From NCBI GenBank assembly GCA_934316925.1, contig CAKREC010000065.1:1-8560 (forward strand): DNA of 8,560 nucleotides. The letters are read 5' to 3'. The notes beneath the pieces are model-generated. The model was not told the DNA's origin, made no database searches, and saw only the letters and a program-made list of their open reading frames with translations. The stretch comes from an uncultured Eubacterium sp. (lineage in GTDB: Bacteria; Bacillota; Clostridia; Lachnospirales; Lachnospiraceae). The stretch's first letter is position 1. Every line of letters begins with the position of its first letter. Both the position numbers and the translations under genes were made by a program. This document shows positions 1-6,983 of the stretch, piece after piece.

Positions 1-492
1 GAAATGCCATTCTCCTTTCTTATATTCGTTCGGGAATTTTTCCATCAGCCAACTAATTTGGCTTTCCATCTTCTTTTTGATTGCCTTCAAATTGTAATTT
101 GAATACTTTTTCGCGCCAGCAAGAATTGTCAATATAGCTCCGCCCGACACTTCTTCGTCATAGCCTCTATAGCTCTTATATATCGGCCAAGCCGTTTCGC
201 TTTGAATCTTCTCAATCTTATTAACATAAGATACGAGCAAAACATCGTCTTTCAGAAATGTTCCAAGTTGGGATGGAATATATACCATATCCACAATCCC
301 CTGAGTAGACATGTACCCCTGTCTCTTATAGTACCGATCCTGCTTGTACCATTCAGGGAGATCATCCGGATAGATTTTGGTTTTGTACACACCTGAGAAT
401 AGGCTACCGTCTTCGCTTGTCACACTTTTAAGCACTCCATCTACCTTTTTAATCTGTTCGATGTAATAAATATGCCGTCTAATCCTTTTCAT
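1..492 (-). CDS. Hypothetical protein, 3' end cut by window edge
   Basis: An open reading frame of 164 codons runs without a stop from an ATG at 492 to the window edge, so the C-terminus is missing. The start is supported by an AGCAGGA Shine-Dalgarno-like sequence about 8 bases upstream, and the ATG lies inside the last codons of the metallophosphoesterase gene (14-base overlap), which suggests translational coupling. The protein begins MKRIRRHIYYIEQIKKVDG and is rich in Lys, Tyr and charged residues. It has no signal peptide, no hydrophobic membrane segment and no catalytic motif that I recognise. A Lys-rich, probably helical stretch near residues 125-145 (AIKKKMES) lies close to the window edge. 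I do not recognise the family. The coupling suggests that it works with, or is regulated together with, the phosphoesterase. That is inference from position only. Confidence 0.72.
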   Translation of the reverse strand, partial: MKRIRRHIYYIEQIKKVDGVLKSVTSEDGSLFSGVYKTKIYPDDLPEWYKQDRYYKRQGYMSTQGIVDMVYIPSQLGTFLKDDVLLVSYVNKIEKIQSETAWPIYKSYRGYDEEVSGGAILTILAGAKKYSNYNLKAIKKKMESQISWLMEKFPNEYKKGEWHF

Positions 493-1201
493 CGATAAAT
501 TCCTGCTCTTTCAATATACTTGATAATTCAAAATCACCATATAAAAAGTGCATTTTATCGATTCGCTTGTTTGTGTGCCAATGCCCGCAAAACCAGGCTT
601 TATATTTCACACGCCCCTCAATGCTGTCCAACCAAATCTCCGTGCTTTTGTCTACTGTACTTTGGTCAATCATTGTCAGAAACATTTCGACCGGTTCATA
701 CTTCAACGGACAAGTGTGCGACAATATAACGTCAAAGTCTCTGTTTGCAATCTGTTGCTCAACATACGCTTTTATTTCGTCTGAAGGCTGTTCATCAGCC
801 CACCAACCATATCCGCGAGCCAGGCGGTAGTGTTTGTCAACACTATAAGCTCCACCGATTACCAAGTGACGGATACCTTCTATATCGAATATCTCCCCGT
901 CCTTGGCAAACAGCAGATTGGGGTAGGTTTCTTCAAACCAAACTGTGCCACCATTCCACTCTTTTGTTTTGTATGTTGGAATGGAACTTGGCCGTATTTC
1001 ATGATTCCCGTGTATGCATAGGACTGTCGGATTGACTTTGCTAAGTTGTCTCTTACACTCTGTATCCCGTGAGTCTCCATAATAATTAGCCCCCACATCA
1101 CCGAGAATAACGATAGTATCATCTTTTGTAGTTTTGACCTTCTTGCAGAAAGATATTATGTTCCAAGGCATTCCGTGAATATCACCCGTGTAGTATATCA
1201 T
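479..1201 (-). CDS. Calcineurin-like metallophosphoesterase
   Basis: A 240-residue cytoplasmic protein with the metal-binding motifs of the calcineurin-like phosphoesterase superfamily in the usual order: DIH (D7, H9), GDVG (D35), GNHE (N66, H67), SH (H162) and GHWH (H207, H209). Such enzymes hydrolyse phosphomonoesters or phosphodiesters with a two-metal centre, often Mn or Fe. The substrate cannot be told from the sequence, and candidates include nucleotides, nucleic acids and phosphoproteins. The length fits a single-domain enzyme with few additions. The ATG at 1201 is preceded by AGAGGTGA, and an extended -10 promoter lies a further 30 bases upstream. All metal ligands appear intact, so it should be active. 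The last 14 bases overlap the start of the next gene. The protein has no signal peptide. Whether it belongs to the mobile element or to the host flank is open. Confidence 0.9.
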   Translation of the reverse strand: MIYYTGDIHGMPWNIISFCKKVKTTKDDTIVILGDVGANYYGDSRDTECKRQLSKVNPTVLCIHGNHEIRPSSIPTYKTKEWNGGTVWFEETYPNLLFAKDGEIFDIEGIRHLVIGGAYSVDKHYRLARGYGWWADEQPSDEIKAYVEQQIANRDFDVILSHTCPLKYEPVEMFLTMIDQSTVDKSTEIWLDSIEGRVKYKAWFCGHWHTNKRIDKMHFLYGDFELSSILKEQEFIDEKD

Positions 1202-1230
1202 TTCATCACCTCTGACGACTTACTGTATGT

Positions 1231-1239
1231 ATTATACCA
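1231..1239 (-). promoter_or_regulatory. Extended -10 promoter of the metallophosphoesterase gene
   Basis: Read on the minus strand this is TGGTATAAT, a perfect TATAAT with the TG extension one base upstream. It lies 30 bases before the ATG at 1201. No good -35 hexamer is present at 17 bases (GAGATT), which is usual for extended -10 promoters. The perfect 6-bp palindrome at 1243-1258 and two direct repeats at 1273-1307 lie directly upstream and could be regulator sites. Confidence 0.55.
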
Positions 1240-1242
1240 CAT

Positions 1243-1258
1243 AGATTTGTAAAAATCT
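1243..1258. repeat. Palindrome between -10 and -35 positions
   Basis: AGATTT-GTAA-AAATCT forms perfect 6-base arms around a 4-base loop. It sits just upstream of the extended -10 of the phosphoesterase gene, so it covers the spacer and the -35 position. This is a plausible operator, but the sequence is AT-rich and such a short palindrome could occur by chance. Confidence 0.35.
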
Positions 1259-1272
1259 CGATATTTCAGTTT

Positions 1273-1307
1273 ATTTGTCTGCACCCACTGAATATTTGTC
1301 CGCACCC
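1273..1307. repeat. Pair of 14-bp direct repeats, 21 bp apart
   Basis: ATTTGTCTGCACCC at 1273-1286 and ATTTGTCCGCACCC at 1294-1307 differ at one base and are offset by 21 bp, two helical turns. They lie in the 193-bp gap between the phosphoesterase gene and the XRE gene, roughly 37-70 bases upstream of the phosphoesterase -10. The GC-rich CGCACCC core stands out from the AT-rich gap. It could be a tandem binding site for an activator or repressor, or the remnant of a transposon end. No transposase gene is nearby. Confidence 0.5.
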
Positions 1308-1394
1308 TACACATCACTTTTCATACCGCCGGTTATGGAGCTTTACTTTCGGATCATTCACTTATCTGTCTTTCGGTTGTACAATTGATATAAA

Positions 1395-1739
1395 CTATTT
1401 ACGCTTGTGCTCGCGCATAGCGGTTTTTAATGCGAATATGGTATCTACGATCACCTCCTTCTCATAACTGTTACACCCTTGCAGCAGAAAAGCCGCCTCC
1501 GCAATATCCGACTCTTCTTGTTGTAATCGGTTATCCTGGAACAAGACATCCATTGAAACTTTCAATACATCGGCAAGTTCAATTGCTTTTGATAAACTCA
1601 ATGCTTTAGTACCGGTTTCCACCAAGCTGATAAAGGTAGGTGACACATCGATCATCTCCGCAAGCTCTTCCTGAGTCATGCGCTTTGAAGTCCTCACCAT
1701 TTTAATCTGTTTGCCTAATTTTCGTTTGTCTACTTTCAT
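1395..1739 (-). CDS. XRE-family HTH transcriptional regulator
   Basis: A 114-residue DNA-binding protein with a Cro/C1-type helix-turn-helix at about residues 9-63. The recognition region reads MTQEELAEMIDVSPTFISL, followed by the typical LSLSKAIELADVLKVSMDVLF helices. I chose the ATG at 1739, not the upstream in-frame ATG at 1769, because GGAGG lies 7 bases before 1739 and the extra ten residues are not HTH-like. The tail (FLLQGCNSYEKEVIVDTIFALK, given here in two parts: FLLQGCNSYE and KEVIVDTIFALK) resembles the tail of the divergent XRE protein at 1882-2247, so the two regulators are probably paralogues with a dimerisation-like C-terminal helix. It probably controls the shared intergenic region or the mobile-element operons. 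No terminator is obvious after its stop. Confidence 0.88.
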   Translation of the reverse strand: MKVDKRKLGKQIKMVRTSKRMTQEELAEMIDVSPTFISLVETGTKALSLSKAIELADVLKVSMDVLFQDNRLQQEESDIAEAAFLLQGCNSYEKEVIVDTIFALKTAMREHKRK

Positions 1740-1771
1740 GACATAACCTCCGTTATAAAATATCCTCAAAT

Positions 1772-1777
1772 ATTATA
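1772..1777 (-). promoter_or_regulatory. Candidate -10 for the minus-strand XRE gene
   Basis: TATAAT on the minus strand, 33 bases upstream of the ATG at 1739. The expected -35 position (TCCTTA at 17 bases) is poor, so the promoter may need activation or be weak. The region is AT-rich, which makes a chance match possible. Confidence 0.4.
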
Positions 1778-1816
1778 AAACGGATTTTATATGATAAGGA
1801 GGGCTTTATAGAGAAT

Positions 1817-1855
1817 ATAGCGTGGAGATGATATAATTTAATATAAGCATAGCGT
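1817..1855. promoter_or_regulatory. Plus-strand -10 with flanking ATAGCGT repeats (candidate operator)
   Basis: A plus-strand TATAAT lies at 1832-1837, with a partial -35 (TAGAGA, 4 of 6 consensus bases) 17 bases upstream at 1809-1814. The 7-base word ATAGCGT occurs at 1817-1823 and again at 1849-1855, one copy on each side of the -10 element. The copies are 32 bp apart, about three helical turns. An XRE dimer bound at both copies would cover the start of transcription. The role as operator is inferred from position. Confidence 0.38.
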
Positions 1856-1881
1856 TCATTTTATATTGAGGAGGTGATAAC

Positions 1882-2247
1882 ATGACTGACGAAACTGTGT
1901 TTGAGATGCAACAGATTGGCGCCAGAATCCGCGAAGAACGCCAAATTCAGAAAATGAGCCAAGCCACGCTTGCCGAATTATCTAATATCTCGCTTCCAAT
2001 GATCAGTAACATAGAAAACGGTAAGTCAGTGATGTTATTGGATACCTTTTTGAAGATAATCGATGCATTGCACGTTTCTGCTGATACTATTCTAAGACCC
2101 GATACACCTAATGTATCTTTGATGTATCAGCGCGACTATGCTGACCTTCTCAAGGACTGCACTCCACAAGAATGTGATGCCATTATCAACATGGCAAAGC
2201 AATTAAAGATAACTCTTCGTGCACAAAAGAATAATAACGATTATTGA
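1882..2247 (+). CDS. XRE-family HTH transcriptional regulator
   Basis: A 121-residue regulator, the only convincing plus-strand gene in the window. A Cro/C1-type HTH spans about residues 13-73 (GARIREERQIQKMSQATLAE, then an ISLPMISNIENGK recognition region and a LLDTFLKIIDALHVSADTIL closing helix). The tail DLLKDCTPQECDAIINMAK followed by QLK resembles the tail of the opposing XRE protein. The ATG at 1882 has a strong GAGGAGGTGA ribosome binding site. The gene is divergent from the XRE gene at 1395-1739 with 142 bp between start codons, and convergent with the recombinase operon, with which it shares the terminator at 2247-2271. A divergent pair of related XRE regulators recalls phage and conjugative-element switches that set when excision genes are on. 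That role is inference. Confidence 0.9.
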   Translation: MTDETVFEMQQIGARIREERQIQKMSQATLAELSNISLPMISNIENGKSVMLLDTFLKIIDALHVSADTILRPDTPNVSLMYQRDYADLLKDCTPQECDAIINMAKQLKITLRAQKNNNDY

Positions 2248-2271
2248 AAAGCGACTTGCAGAGTCGCTTTT
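2247..2271. terminator. Bidirectional rho-independent terminator
   Basis: A perfect 10-base stem AAAAGCGACT / AGTCGCTTTT with loop TGCAG. The A and T runs at the arm ends supply a U tract in both directions. It begins in the stop codon of the plus-strand XRE gene and ends two bases before the stop codon of the minus-strand operon (2273-2275), so it can end both convergent transcripts. Confidence 0.85.
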
Positions 2272-2272
2272 C

Positions 2273-3091
2273 TTATTTCTGCTCAGTCTCTGCCTCGTCC
2301 GATTGAGACTTTTTTTCATACAATTTATTTAAGCTCAACGGAAACTTGCTTTTGAAATTATATGCAAGCAAAATTGCCTCCCAAAAGCCCGGCAACCCCG
2401 GTCGGCGTTCTCTTGCTGTTCGAGTGATGCTCTTTACTGAACAAGCACCCACCTTTTCTACAAAAATCTCATCATTGATTTTCTCACCGTATAAATAGGC
2501 TACTGTTGCAACGGCAGAAAGAATATTTGCGCCAAAAGAGGCTAAGTCTCCTTCCCAAGAGCCAATAACAAGTCTCAAAGTTCTTTCTAATATTTCATAG
2601 CCATATTTATCAAATATTCTTTCGAGCGTCGACACACAAGTTATAGTGCCGGGTGCTCTTGTTTTTCCTATTTGGAGACCATACGACTCGACCACATCTC
2701 TTATCAACAATTGTTTATCGCTACCCGCTTCAATGTGAGCTATGTATACTTCATAAGCCTTTAGTGGTTTGACATACTTTTGCTGATTGGCAAATATATC
2801 AGCCTCACGCTCATAATCCAAATCATCGTAGATCATACACCATACCGGAGTTTCCCGTGATCCCGATACCAGTGCCACAGTTTCTATTGTGTGCTGACCG
2901 TTAAAAACATAGTTGATTCCATTTCGCCTACTGACTTTAACTGGATTGATCTGATATACATCAAAATTGGCTGCAACCTTTTTTACTTGATTAGAAGACA
3001 ATACTCGCTGATACTCCTGATTTGACACCAGGTTTTTTATCGGAATTAGTTCATAGTGAACGTTCGGAACATACATATTGTAATCATCCAT
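2273..3091 (-). CDS. ParB/DGQHR-like N-terminal domain protein
   Basis: A 272-residue protein, last gene of the recombinase operon. The first 100 residues look like a ParB/sulfiredoxin-fold domain: VSNQEYQRVLSSNQVKKVA, then INPVKVSRRNG and FNGQHTIETVAL (residues 63-74), which resembles the DGQHR-type nucleotide-binding loop. The rest (about 105-245) is mostly helical and ends in a basic, charged tail. I recall proteins of this kind in mobile elements under a domain-of-unknown-function label (possibly DUF6551), but that assignment needs a profile search. The ATG at 3091 is preceded by AGAGGAAAACG and overlaps the end of the previous ParB-like gene by 8 bases. A DNA-binding, partition or regulatory role beside its neighbour is inferred. 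Enzymatic activity cannot be claimed from the sequence. Confidence 0.8.
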   Translation of the reverse strand: MDDYNMYVPNVHYELIPIKNLVSNQEYQRVLSSNQVKKVAANFDVYQINPVKVSRRNGINYVFNGQHTIETVALVSGSRETPVWCMIYDDLDYEREADIFANQQKYVKPLKAYEVYIAHIEAGSDKQLLIRDVVESYGLQIGKTRAPGTITCVSTLERIFDKYGYEILERTLRLVIGSWEGDLASFGANILSAVATVAYLYGEKINDEIFVEKVGACSVKSITRTARERRPGLPGFWEAILLAYNFKSKFPLSLNKLYEKKSQSDEAETEQK

Positions 3092-4019
3092 CGTTTTCCT
3101 CTTCTCCTAATTCTGATAGCATTTCGTCAATTCGATTCTTTAGTTTTTTCAGAGCCTCAACGAGATTTTTTCGTGCCTCTCGAGACATTTTCGTTTTATC
3201 CATAATTATCTTTACTCGGCTTATCGAACTTGCCCATGTAGGTATCGTAAGCGTTAACCCCACAGCCTCCGCATCCGGATCATAAACAGGCATATCTTTA
3301 ACCGACGGAACGGCAGGCGTTTCCATCTTTTTTGTCAGTTCATGAATTTCTTTTCGCGTGTTATGGTATGGAACATATTCACCGCGTTCTGCAATACTGG
3401 TTGTAACCGTATCCATTTCAGAGTCGTTCAACTCTACAAGCTCTGTCAGTCCTCTTTGGGATATCTTTACTTTTCCCGCTAATATCTTTGTTGCTAATCC
3501 CGGAGATCTTTCGCCAATTCGGTCAACAACCCTGGAGAAAGAACCATAATTCTTTATCGTTCCGTGTGACACGTGATACTCCTTACCCAGCTTGTCTGCT
3601 GTTCTGTGCCTATAATCATTTGATGCCGGTCGCCCAACTGAACGTTTTTTGTCGGGCGTATATTGATTGATCCCACGATTGCTTTGCCTCTCACCAATAA
3701 TCTTCTCAGCCTCATATCTTTTTCCTATCAGATACTTTCTCGTTTCCTCACTAATGCTTCTGCGTCCCAATTGATTTGAGCAAATCCAAGATATTGCATC
3801 TTCTTCGCTCTCAAACGGCATATTGACAACCTTATATTTAATATTTAAGCGGGTACAGATCTCAAAACGATTATGACCGTCAATGAGATACCCGTTCCAT
3901 GTAACCAAAGGCTCGCGACAGCCTTCTTTTTTTAGACTTTTTTCCAGTTCCGTATACTCCGCTTTATTCAGTGGCGGTATTAATGTTCTGAACTTTTCGT
4001 TTATTATAATATCCGCCAT
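3084..4019 (-). CDS. ParB-like protein with HTH
   Basis: A 311-residue protein with a ParB-type N-terminal region. The segment LVTWNGYLIDGHNRFEICTR (about 39-58) contains DGHNR in the place of the ParB box II nucleotide-binding loop. An HTH-like region follows at about 139-160 (ADKLGKEYHVSHGTIKNY). A basic linker with GRPASN lies at about 129-134, and the C-terminal 40 residues form a Lys/Glu-rich helix that may be a coiled coil. ParB proteins bind DNA sites and, in canonical members, hydrolyse CTP to spread along DNA. Here the full canonical motif set is not clear, so a partition, replication or transcription role stays open. The ATG at 4019 has GGAG 8 bases upstream and lies 3 bases after the stop of the preceding gene. 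No ParA ATPase gene is visible in the window. Confidence 0.83.
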   Translation of the reverse strand: MADIIINEKFRTLIPPLNKAEYTELEKSLKKEGCREPLVTWNGYLIDGHNRFEICTRLNIKYKVVNMPFESEEDAISWICSNQLGRRSISEETRKYLIGKRYEAEKIIGERQSNRGINQYTPDKKRSVGRPASNDYRHRTADKLGKEYHVSHGTIKNYGSFSRVVDRIGERSPGLATKILAGKVKISQRGLTELVELNDSEMDTVTTSIAERGEYVPYHNTRKEIHELTKKMETPAVPSVKDMPVYDPDAEAVGLTLTIPTWASSISRVKIIMDKTKMSREARKNLVEALKKLKNRIDEMLSELGEEENDG

Positions 4020-4022
4020 TTG

Positions 4023-4394
4023 TCACGCTCCGATATACTCACTCAGTTTGTATTTCTTTAAATCAAAATACAAGCTTCTTTTTCCCTGAATAACTCCGCC
4101 GAATATCCGATAGATTTTGCCTTTTTCGTAATCGGTAAAAGCGTCACCGAATTTATCAATTAGAACTTTACTATGTATTTCAATATAGCTTTCCTTTGAT
4201 GGCTGATACTTGACTTTGTAAGTCTGTTCTGTGGCAATCCCTTTATCCATTGCCCTGACTATCATCATTCTTTCATCGGTATTGATGAGGAACTGCAAGT
4301 ATTTCGGCATTCCTATGTAAGCAAGCATACCATTGGTGATTCTAATTCGATTGCTTCGGCGGTCTAATGTTAAATATATAGGATTTTGACTCAC
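4023..4394 (-). CDS. Stand-alone small version of the recombinase C-terminal module
   Basis: A 123-residue protein that starts at GTG 4394, overlapping the stop of the previous gene in a GTGA arrangement, with GGGGGTGA about 7 bases upstream. I see a two-part match with the 241-residue neighbour and the recombinase tail. The first part is a strand-rich segment MPKYLQFLINTDERMMIVRA (29-48), which matches VEYVQFLVNPEKQMLAVRP in the neighbour. The second is KIYRIFGGVIQGKRSLYFDL (93-112), which matches YKLIGKVIRSNDEYLIVFDL. It lacks the N-terminal GFQV part and the C-terminal EW..GFG part, so it is the minimal form of the module. Its function is unknown. Its place between the recombinase genes and the ParB-like genes suggests an accessory or DNA-binding subunit of the recombination machinery. 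Confidence 0.78.
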   Translation of the reverse strand: MSQNPIYLTLDRRSNRIRITNGMLAYIGMPKYLQFLINTDERMMIVRAMDKGIATEQTYKVKYQPSKESYIEIHSKVLIDKFGDAFTDYEKGKIYRIFGGVIQGKRSLYFDLKKYKLSEYIGA

Positions 4395-5116
4395 TCTTGA
4401 TCACCCCCACCACTCTGTGCTGTTGCATTATCAACAGCTTCTTGAGGTGTCACAGAACCATCCTTAAAACCATACACAGCATAGCCATCGAAAATATTGA
4501 CCTGCAGCGATTTTCTGTGTTCCTCAAAAGGCAAGCCGAATTGATTCTGCCATTCTTGAGGAAAAACCGGAATTTTTGAGGTTTTCACTTTCTGATCTTC
4601 TGTGATGGTTCGCTTATAGACCTCGGTCGACGTTAAATCAAAAACGATTAAGTATTCGTCGTTAGATCTGATAACCTTGCCTATAAGCTTATAGCGGTAA
4701 TCAGGATTCCAGCCCATCAGTGCAACCATTTTTGCAAAGAATAGTTTGCACGTTGATTGCTTTGGCTTTCTTCTGTTTCCCCTAACGCTACACCACATAA
4801 AGGAATCCCTATCTTCTTCCGAGCAGGGTCTTACTGCCAACATCTGCTTTTCGGGATTGACAAGGAATTGAACATACTCGACATCTGAAAGTTTGTTAAT
4901 GCAGGCTGTATTAAAACCAACCTTGCAATTATTAAAAGTGATAGAAGGTTCAAAAATATGAGCAAAAAACTCTCTTCGAACCACTTGGAAGCCATCGTAG
5001 CTAAAATCTATGCATTCCTCGACATCGTCACACGTCGCAGCCATCTGCGCGACTTCAAGACTCTCACCCTGGATCGTTGCAGCATTAGTCGCTAAGGGCA
5101 TCATCTGATTGTTCAT
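4391..5116 (-). CDS. Recombinase-tail homologue, accessory protein of unknown function
   Basis: A 241-residue protein. Residues 42-200 align end to end with residues 400-568 of the large recombinase encoded just upstream: GFQVVRREF with GFQVTRGEF, YVQFLVNPEKQMLAVRP with YIELLIHPKEKKLAIRP, MVALMGW with LVSLMGW, YKLIGKVI with YKIMGNLF, and PQEWQNQFG with PEQWANGFG. It has no resolvase domain, no catalytic serine and no recognised enzyme motif. The tail is Gly/Gln/Asp-rich and probably disordered. The ATG at 5116 has AGGAGA 6 bases upstream and lies 32 bases inside the recombinase gene, so the two are translationally coupled. I infer that it pairs with the recombinase tail or binds the same DNA or partner, for example to control synapsis or direction. 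It could also be a decoy regulator. The homology itself is seen directly. Confidence 0.83.
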   Translation of the reverse strand: MNNQMMPLATNAATIQGESLEVAQMAATCDDVEECIDFSYDGFQVVRREFFAHIFEPSITFNNCKVGFNTACINKLSDVEYVQFLVNPEKQMLAVRPCSEEDRDSFMWCSVRGNRRKPKQSTCKLFFAKMVALMGWNPDYRYKLIGKVIRSNDEYLIVFDLTSTEVYKRTITEDQKVKTSKIPVFPQEWQNQFGLPFEEHRKSLQVNIFDGYAVYGFKDGSVTPQEAVDNATAQSGGGDQE

Positions 5117-6983
5117 AGGTATTCTCCTGATTAAAGTTCTTTTTTAGTTCCTGTGTTACAAATTCTTGTAATTTGTCATACGGCGTGATATTAAGTGCCT
5201 TTCCGGTTTCAAACAATTCGCCTTCCATCCTGATTTTCCAATCTGCTTCACTCTGCAGAGAAGGGTGGCAATAGACATGCTGTCTTTCATAATACTGAAA
5301 GCCAAAACCATTTGCCCATTGTTCAGGAACTGCTTTTACGTGCTTGCCTGTCGAAAACAATGGGGTTACCGTTCCTTCACCACTTTCAACCAAATACGAT
5401 TTTACATAAGCCTCTGTTTCGAGAGCAGAGAAGATATATGCTTTCTCTTCGCCATTTTTAAATAGATTGCCCATGATCTTATATTTCAGGCTTTGTGACC
5501 ATCCCATTAAACTAACTAAGGTTGAATAGAAGGCTCCGGATGCTATTTCCCTGGGCGTAAACACATTGTCCAGTACACTCGCCCATTTTATCGCATTACG
5601 GTTGACTTTTGTGGTCGGTCTTATTGCCAATTTCTTCTCTTTGGGATGGATGAGGAGTTCTATGTATTGGATTTTTGAAAACTTCCGTAGGCATTCCATC
5701 GAAAATTTGATTTTATTATAGCTAATAAGTATCGTAGGCGAATTGTGCGCGTTTAAGAATTCACCTCTTGTGACTTGAAAACCGCTCATATCAAATTCTC
5801 CTGGGCTGACAGTTATATAATCGTCCATTGCTTCGTTGTAGGCATTCGGTTCGGAATCGTTATATACACTTGCTGAAGCGGCCAAGTAGTCATTTTCCGT
5901 AAATCCCGCCCATCTCGGATTAATGATTACATAACCCTTAAGCAGACCACCGGTAATAACCTTTAATTTGGGTAATATCGAGCGATTACCGTATTTTTGA
6001 TTGTCCAAGAGCTTTTGCACGGCAAGGTAATCATCTCTCGTTACGATTGGTTCGTGCCAATTCAAATATTGACTCTGAGGTCTTTCTCCACGGTTCTTCT
6101 TTGCTTTATGATCCAAATAACTTGGAGTGTACGTTTTCCGCGTCAGCACATCACCACAATTTCTCTCACTTCGCAACATAGCCGTAATTGAGTCTCTGGT
6201 CCAAACCATTTTTCCCGCCCTGGTCTTTCGCCCTTGATTTGTGTATATCTCCGCGATCTCGTCCGTGGTGTATCCGAGAAGAACCATGTAATACGCAAGT
6301 TTGACGGTTTCATATTCAGTTTCACATACATACAATTTACCGCTTATTTTATCTTTTCTGTAGCCAATACGGTCTGGAGTAAGTGGTATGCCGTGATCCA
6401 GTCTCATTCTAAGAGACTGTTCCATACATCTACTTTTGGAGTGAGATTCCTCTTGCGCCATTGTTGCTTGAAATGAAAGCGCCATTGAGGATTCATCCTT
6501 GAGTGAGAATATGGATTCCGTTTCAAAGAAGATACCGACAGGGGGAGACATGGCAGCTAACTTCTGTACCATACTAATGCAGTCGACAATGTTTCTCGCG
6601 AATCGGGAAACGCTCTTAGTAATGATCATGTCGATTTTTCCGGCTTTGCAATCGGCAATCATCTCATTGAAGCCATCTCGGTGATTCAATGAAGTTCCGC
6701 TTATGCCCTCATCCGCATAGATTTTTACCAATGTCCAGCAGGGATGCCGAACGACGAATTCCTCGTAGTATTTTTTCTGAAGTTCGTATGACATTGTCTG
6801 TTTGGAGCTGTCTGTTGAGACTCTGACATAAATCGCGACCCTTTGTGGAATATCATTGTCATAATAATCCGCCTGTTTCTTAGCCGGATAGAACACATAG
6901 TTGTCGGGGTCTATATGAGCGTTAGCGACTCTCCACCTGACATTTTCCTTTTCTGTCATGGGCAACTGTTCTTTTTCGTTCAT
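5085..6983 (-). CDS. Large serine recombinase (integrase/resolvase family) with non-canonical C-terminus
   Basis: A 632-residue site-specific recombinase, expected to cut and rejoin DNA at attachment sites to insert or excise the element. The resolvase domain (about 47-190) starts RVAIYVRVST with R54 and catalytic S56. EGISGT lies at 92-97, and the second arginine motif SRFARN holds R127 and R130, so it should be active. A recombinase domain follows at about 205-320 (IGYRKDKISGKLY ... VWTRDSITAMLRSERNCGD). Where large serine recombinases usually carry a zinc ribbon with CxxC pairs after the GLL segment, this one reads GGLLKGYVIINPRWAGFTE (345-363) and has no cysteine pairs. From about 400 to 568 it carries a module shared with the next two genes. 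The ATG at 6983 has GGAGGG 8 bases upstream and overlaps the stop of the previous gene (ATGA). I recall related recombinases with an NPRWAGF segment in Clostridia; the role of the tail is not known to me. Confidence 0.92.
   Translation of the reverse strand: MNEKEQLPMTEKENVRWRVANAHIDPDNYVFYPAKKQADYYDNDIPQRVAIYVRVSTDSSKQTMSYELQKKYYEEFVVRHPCWTLVKIYADEGISGTSLNHRDGFNEMIADCKAGKIDMIITKSVSRFARNIVDCISMVQKLAAMSPPVGIFFETESIFSLKDESSMALSFQATMAQEESHSKSRCMEQSLRMRLDHGIPLTPDRIGYRKDKISGKLYVCETEYETVKLAYYMVLLGYTTDEIAEIYTNQGRKTRAGKMVWTRDSITAMLRSERNCGDVLTRKTYTPSYLDHKAKKNRGERPQSQYLNWHEPIVTRDDYLAVQKLLDNQKYGNRSILPKLKVITGGLLKGYVIINPRWAGFTENDYLAASASVYNDSEPNAYNEAMDDYITVSPGEFDMSGFQVTRGEFLNAHNSPTILISYNKIKFSMECLRKFSKIQYIELLIHPKEKKLAIRPTTKVNRNAIKWASVLDNVFTPREIASGAFYSTLVSLMGWSQSLKYKIMGNLFKNGEEKAYIFSALETEAYVKSYLVESGEGTVTPLFSTGKHVKAVPEQWANGFGFQYYERQHVYCHPSLQSEADWKIRMEGELFETGKALNITPYDKLQEFVTQELKKNFNQENTYEQSDDALSD

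Noticed and set aside
1740..1769. Ten-residue N-terminal extension of the minus-strand XRE gene
   Set aside because: The GGAGG motif lies within this extension and is placed correctly for the ATG at 1739.
5900..6000. Zinc ribbon of the large recombinase
   Set aside because: The GLL segment that normally precedes it is present, but there are no CxxC pairs; the region reads as the NPRWAGF type instead.
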